This document shows positions 59,501 through 64,000 of a stretch of DNA of 64,000 nt, piece after piece. Where the stretch lies: positions 2,491,407 to 2,555,406 of the forward strand of contig OY757904.1 of NCBI GenBank assembly GCA_963585895.1, written 5' to 3'. This stretch comes from Sepioteuthis lessoniana (lineage: Eukaryota > Mollusca > Cephalopoda > Myopsida > Loliginidae). The notes under the pieces are model-generated. The model had not been told where the DNA came from, ran no database searches, and saw only the letters and a program-made list of their open reading frames with translations. The first letter of the stretch is position 1; each line of letters begins with the position of its first letter. The position numbers and the translations under genes were made by a program.

Positions 59501-62500
59501 CCATGTTTTAATGGATGCCAGTAATCAGTTATCTCCTGTTAATTTCCACTGCCTTCACCGGGTATTGAACTCACACTCTTTGGGTATGTCACTGGATCTA
59601 ACCAACCCCTTAATCCACTGTTCCATGTGTCTTTGAGGACATCTGTGTCTGAATTTCTGGGTATTATAAACCTAATGTCTTCAGCAACCATTTTTATCAG
59701 TACTCATATTGCAATTTTGCTATTATCGTTTCATGTTTTTTTTACCAGAGCTCATATTGCAACTTTGTTGTTATTGCTTTTCTTTGGCACTCCTTATTGT
59801 ATTAATTTCTATGCTTGGTCGGCTCAGGAAATTTTTGTGGCCAAGCATATGTGCTGATTCCTTAAGTTTACGAATTTTCTAATGGTGTTCCTTATCTATG
59901 ATCTCAACCTGGTCCCACAGAGGGCGGTGATCTCCCTTCTCTCTCCATATGTGGTTAGCCACACCTGATTTTTTCACTTCCCCACGTGTTACAGCCTTCT
60001 GGTGTTCTTGAAGACTCACCTTAAGGGGGCGGCCTATTTAACCGTTATATTTCCTTCCACAGCTGCATGGGATAGTGTACACACAATCTTTAGTCATGTT
60101 CTTACTCAGGAGAGATATCTGCGAAGTGTTGTCAAGCTTTTGAAGGTTGTCCTGATGTTATATGGACTGCAGATCCTTTGTATTGTGGGAGTTGAAACTG
60201 AGGTACTGTCTGGTAAATGTTGGTTTACAGTATATGGATGTCTTGAACCCTTGCTCTGTTTGAGATATTAGAACATCCTGGAATGGGAGAGTGTTGTTAC
60301 TTTCTTTCTCCATTGTGAACTGTATCAAAGGTCTTACTGAGTTCACATGGTCCAGTAGAATCTGAACATTTTCCTGGTGTAGCCAGAGTATGAAGGTGTC
60401 ATCTACATACCTTAACCATATAGTTGGCTTTAGAGATATAGATTTTAATGCCATTTCCTCTAAGTATTCAAAATATATTCCCCATTGCTGGAGATAATGG
60501 CAAGCCTATTGCTAAGCCTGTTGATATATGTGTGATCCCATTCTGAAATGTGTTGCTTGTGTACAGAAAGTCAACATCTCCATCAGATTATCTATTGGAA
60601 TACTGGTCCGTTCTTCTAGGGATGAGCCAGAAGTCAATCTGTCTCTGACTACTGAGAGTGCTTCCTCCGTGGGTACCTTGGTGAACAAGCTCACCACTTG
60701 GTTGGATAGGATGGGAGCATCTTTGATTATTTCCACCAAGTGGGATGAGTTTCAGACATATGAAGGAGACTTTCTAATCAATGGATCAATTATATCCACA
60801 AGGAAGTGACTCAGAGGGTGGCACACAGAGTCTTGGCAACTAACAAGCGGCCTGAGCGGAACACCATCTTTGTGAATCTTAGGGAGACTGTATATGTGAG
60901 GTAGCTTGGTGTAATGCTGTGATAACTGCCTATACATCTTAGGTGCAAAGTGATCCTTGTTCTTGATTAGTAACTGTGACAGTTTGCGTTCTGTTTTCAT
61001 CATCACCATCATGTCGTGCTGCCAGCATGGATATCCCTGACCCTCTCTCGCCACTTCTCCCTATCGTTCATCGCCTCTGGCAGGTCTTCAGGGCTACATC
61101 CCGTATCCTCACACAGCTGCTGTATGTATGTTCAACTTGGTCGTCCTGCTTTTGCTCGGCCATATGTGGGGGTCCATAGGAGTATATCACTTATGAGCTT
61201 GTCCCTGCTTCTCCAGCAGTGTCCTGCGTGTCTGGTTCGTCTAACTAGGATAGTTTTCGTGATGGGAGGTAGGTGGCCGTATAGTTGGTGTTTTGTGGGG
61301 TGTTGCATCCAGGACTTGTTCAATATTGCTCACAGCATTCTTGTGTAATTGCCGTCTAGCTTTTCTCCAGCCGTTTTGTTAGTGTCCAAGTAGTGCATCC
61401 ATATAGCAGTATTGACACAACCGCTGCTTGGAAGAAACTGCATTTTATTTTATCAGTCAGGTCTGACTTCCATATGATCGATAGCTTATTGATAGCTGTC
61501 TATGTCTTCCTTAGCCGTGTGTCGATGTCTTTTTCGGTTGACGAGACACTGCTTCCTAGGTAGGTGAACTTGTCTACCAGTTTCAGAGAGGTTCCGTCTA
61601 GTGTGGAAATGTCGCCCTTTTGATTAAAGCACATGTATTCAGTTTTGTGTGCATTGACATGGGGGCCAATGCCTGCGGCGGCTTGTTCCAAACTATGCAG
61701 TAGTGTTTCGGCTTGGTTGGGTGTATTTGCCAGAATCGCTACGTCATTGGCGTAGTCGGCGTCGGTAATTGTTTTTGTGGGGTACCTTCTGCTTCTTTTC
61801 TTTGTCAGCTCAAAGCCGTTTTCTTTGATTTTATCAATCGATGTTCTAAGCACGTAGTCCATTTTCATAGTAGGATCCTTTTTTACTTTGCTGTAGCTAC
61901 CATTGCAAATGAGGTCTTCCAGTTTTCTAGTATAATCTGATTTGTCCATCACTACAGTCACAATATGAGCTCTGGTAAAAAAAAAAAAAAAAACATGCAA
62001 TGATAACAGCAAAATTGCAATATGAGCACTGGTAAAAATGGTTGCTAAAGACATTAGGTTTATAATACCAAGAAATTCATACACAGATGTCCTCAAGGAC
62101 ACATGATACAGTGGATAAAGGTGTTGGGTAGATCCAGTGACATACCCAAAGAGTGTGAGTTCAATACCTGGTGAAGGCAATGGAGAACTTTCAGAGGGGA
62201 AATTAACAGGAGATAACTGATAACTGACATCCATTAAACATGGCTTGTGGAACTAGAACAGTCTACCTCGGCGAAATGAAGATTTAAGTTCTACATTCCA
62301 ACTACCAGAAGAAGCCTGGAGCATACAACGGCCAAAATGTTGTGATAAACATGGCGACAAAGATGAGGACAAAAATGTAAAAATGTACATAATACCTCAT
62401 CTCAGAAAGATACAAATATTTCTGGTTTTTATATAAAACCCAGAAATATTTATGTTAGAAAAGTTGTTTATGCTGAACAAAACGTGTGAAATAATAGTTT

Positions 62501-63486
62501 GCATGATAAATTCTTTAGTCAAAAGATAAACCAAAAATGTTCAAATTTAATCATAAATCTATGATTTATCTGATTTGAATAAAGTTTTTGGTACTTATAT
62601 ATGAATGAATTCATTTATAAATAAGTTAGTTATCTATGAAGTTTGTGGAAATAATATTTTCAAGTCAATCAAAGCTCCTTTTACCTAATTTCAATAAAAC
62701 ATCTTTCGAACACTAAAGATATTTACATTTCTAAAATTAAATCAGCTGAAATTTTTTATGAAAAAAAGGAGTGGAAAATTGTTCTGAATTGAAAAGTATA
62801 AAAAGATAAAAGACAACAGGGAAAATTTTTAAACATTCTAAAATTCTTTATTATTAATATTTTTGGATACTTTTGAAACATTACTAAAAAAATAATTGAG
62901 AAATTTAAAACTTAAAGTCTAATGGATGACTAATTTTTTTAAAGAGGAAATTGTATTGAGCAAGTATGGAAGATAGTTAAGAAATAAAATTATCCCCTCT
63001 GTCTCCTCTTTTTACTTTTTAGCCGAGATACTAGTGTACAAAGAATATAGGTTTTTATTATTTTTTGTCACCCATACATAAATTGTCCCATGATAGGAGT
63101 TTGAATTTTCTTAATTATGGTGTAATTTAAGATGACTTAAAATCTAAGTCTAAAATCTGCTTTAAGTATGCAAAAATACTTTTTTCTTTTATTACTAACT
63201 TGATGCAACTAAAACCAAAATTAAAATCTCAAAAGAATATTTTAAAATTATTATTATGTTATTCATTTATTTTTTTAAAAGTGAGAGGAGGTCCAAAATA
63301 TTCATTAATAATCAGAATGTGAAAAGTTCTTTTAAATTTTTGATAAAGAGATAATAATTTGTAATAAAAGAAGTTTAAAAAAGTAAATTTTAAATCAAAA
63401 TTATTTTATTAACTAACCTATGGAATGTAGATCCTTTGTAGCCAATAGGCACTCCATCTTTCCTGTATTCACCAGTACAAAATTGC
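56501..63486 (-). CDS. PPIH: Peptidyl-prolyl cis-trans isomerase H (3' five coding exons)
   Basis: PPIH (cyclophilin H, USA-CyP) is a nuclear prolyl isomerase bound to PRPF4/PRPF3 in the U4/U6.U5 tri-snRNP. Exons in coding order: 63,486-63,418; 59,182-59,140; 58,186-58,094; 57,959-57,872; 56,610-56,501 (TAG). All introns are GT-AG with phases joining, giving 133 residues that match human residues 45-177 without length change. Motifs: [36 protein letters not shown] (active-site Arg, Phe, Met and Gln), [40 protein letters not shown] and [21 protein letters not shown]. The CypH-type insertion before YKGSTFHR and the C-terminus separate it from PPIA. The usual Trp of the WLDGKH block is Phe. About 44 N-terminal residues lie beyond the window. 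Intron 59,183-63,417 holds the Penelope-like element. Confidence 0.97.
59361..59762 (-). repeat. PLE terminal repeat (pLTR), left copy
   Basis: Reverse complement of 61,961-62,383. Shared words (own strand): TTCTACATTCCAAC, GGCTGGAGCATACAAC, GTGATAAACATGGCG, and a GAGTGTGAGTTCAATACC block that looks like a tRNA B box. A possible hammerhead-like core is described under findings. Confidence 0.85.
59770..60160 (-). pseudogene. PLE GIY-YIG endonuclease remnant
   Basis: Minus-strand reading gives [40 protein letters not shown] and [13 protein letters not shown]. The first is the Y-T-I-P-C-x-C-G form of GIY-YIG typical of Penelope-like elements, followed by the R-x-x-x-L-x-E-H block. Interrupted by stop codons. 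Confidence 0.85.
60160..60998 (-). pseudogene. PLE reverse transcriptase remnant
   Basis: Readable blocks: [78 protein letters not shown] (YVDD catalytic site) and RQYLSFNSH. This block order is that of Penelope RTs, which are closer to telomerase than to LINE RTs. Some frame changes separate blocks. Confidence 0.88.
61000..61856 (-). mobile_element. LINE copy nested inside the PLE
   Basis: Third copy of the LINE of 2,108-2,862, with more of the RT palm: [19 protein letters not shown] (YAND in place of YADD), [34 protein letters not shown], and [20 protein letters not shown]. It ends in ATG-type trinucleotides at about 61,000. On both sides lies ATGAAAA, a likely 7-bp target-site duplication, and PLE coding sequence resumes on each side. 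5'-truncated. Confidence 0.88.
61961..62383 (+). repeat. PLE terminal repeat (pLTR), right copy
   Basis: Inverted partner of 59,361-59,762, extended by a run of about 19 A near 61,977. Diverged from the left copy by scattered changes. Confidence 0.85.
62384..63417. other. Remainder of PPIH intron
   Basis: AT-rich; nothing recognised. Confidence 0.6.
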
Positions 63487-64000
63487 CTGTAAAATCGACA
63501 AAAAAAACATATCACTAAATTTTCAATATTAAGCATTTTCAAAATTTCTGGAAATGAAGATATTGATTTTTAGTAAATCAGATCTGTCTTTAAAGACAAG
63601 AAAGAATTCTCACACTTTCTTTACCACTCATTATTTGTAGTAAAACATTAGCATTTGTAATTTTCTTTTTCCACCACCTTCAGGCAAAAAATAACTGTTT
63701 TTATTCTCATGAGATAAATTTTGACTATTTTACCAAAACTGTCGATCTCTACCAGGTAAAAATTTAAAAGGTATTGATTCTAGAATAAAGTTAATTGTAG
63801 ACATTCAGTTTTGTTAAAATCTAAGAAAGAGTTTTCAAATTTAATAGAAGACACACATATAAATAATCAGTTATAATACTTTACTTTGTCTTAGTAAAAA
63901 TTGTGAAAACTGGAAACAAAAATTGAACATGGTTGAATTTTACAACATGAAATCCCTTGGGTTATTTCATGCCAAAGACATTTTTGTTTTATTTGTGGGA
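63487..64000. other. PPIH upstream intron (window edge) with one hairpin-repeat core
   Basis: No exon recognised; the N-terminal exons lie beyond 64,000. At about 63,930-63,990 a diverged dispersed hairpin repeat core is seen (CATGAAATCCCTTGGGTTATTTCATGCCAAAG). Confidence 0.5.

Larger units (their letters stand above)
59361..62383 (-). mobile_element. Penelope-like element (PLE) with inverted terminal repeats
   Basis: Coding remnants on the minus strand, in order: [13 protein letters not shown]...KKDPT (about 61,950-61,860), [20 protein letters not shown] (about 60,890), KLTTWLDR-facing palm blocks, [20 protein letters not shown] (about 60,420-60,360), [19 protein letters not shown], and a GIY-YIG endonuclease ([20 protein letters not shown], about 60,080-60,010). 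RT plus GIY-YIG is the hallmark of PLEs. Flanking repeats at 59,361-59,762 and 61,961-62,383 are inverted to each other. A LINE interrupts it. The frame is decayed by several lesions, so it is inactive. Confidence 0.9.

Overview
The window is animal nuclear DNA: AT-rich, with long introns carrying ordinary splice signals, microsatellites, and a dense mix of old retroelements. Three conserved host genes can be read exon by exon from their proteins. No bacterial-type operon, rRNA, true tRNA gene or CRISPR array is visible. Multi-kilobase introns packed with tRNA-derived SINEs, LINEs, a Penelope-like element and Ty3/Gypsy fossils suggest a lophotrochozoan. A mollusc, perhaps a cephalopod, is my best guess, but it is an inference.

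Layout. (1) 1-7,059: repeats (an LTR-like fragment, a LINE tail on the minus strand, hairpin-type short repeats) and no recognised exon. (2) 7,060-22,902, plus strand: seven 3' coding exons of TPGS2, a tubulin polyglutamylase complex subunit. Its 9-kb intron (11,287-20,277) holds one Ty3/Gypsy fossil inserted into another. (3) 22,903-41,782: an 18.9-kb intergenic repeat graveyard with a 28-bp satellite of 15 units, two more Ty3/Gypsy fossils on opposite strands, tRNA-derived SINEs, repeated LTR-like blocks, a large inverted repeat and a LINE tail. (4) 41,783-56,346, plus strand: the complete seven-exon coding region of BNIP1/Sec20, including a GC-AG intron. (5) 56,501-63,486, minus strand: the five 3' coding exons of PPIH (cyclophilin H). 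Its largest intron carries a Penelope-like element with inverted terminal repeats, itself interrupted by a LINE.

The three host genes are housekeeping genes with separate jobs: microtubule glutamylation, Golgi-to-ER SNARE fusion, and tri-snRNP cyclophilin. Nothing suggests they act together. BNIP1 and PPIH converge with 154 bp between stop codons, and their poly(A) signals imply overlapping 3' ends.

The items most worth a second look are: the Penelope-like element with inverted repeats, a hammerhead-like motif and a nested LINE; a hairpin-rich 177-bp segment between perfect 34-bp direct repeats; a dispersed short repeat (eight copies) with a conserved hairpin core; and a Phe where cyclophilins usually carry the cyclosporin-contacting Trp in PPIH. 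I did not find convincing evidence for a wholly new multi-gene system.
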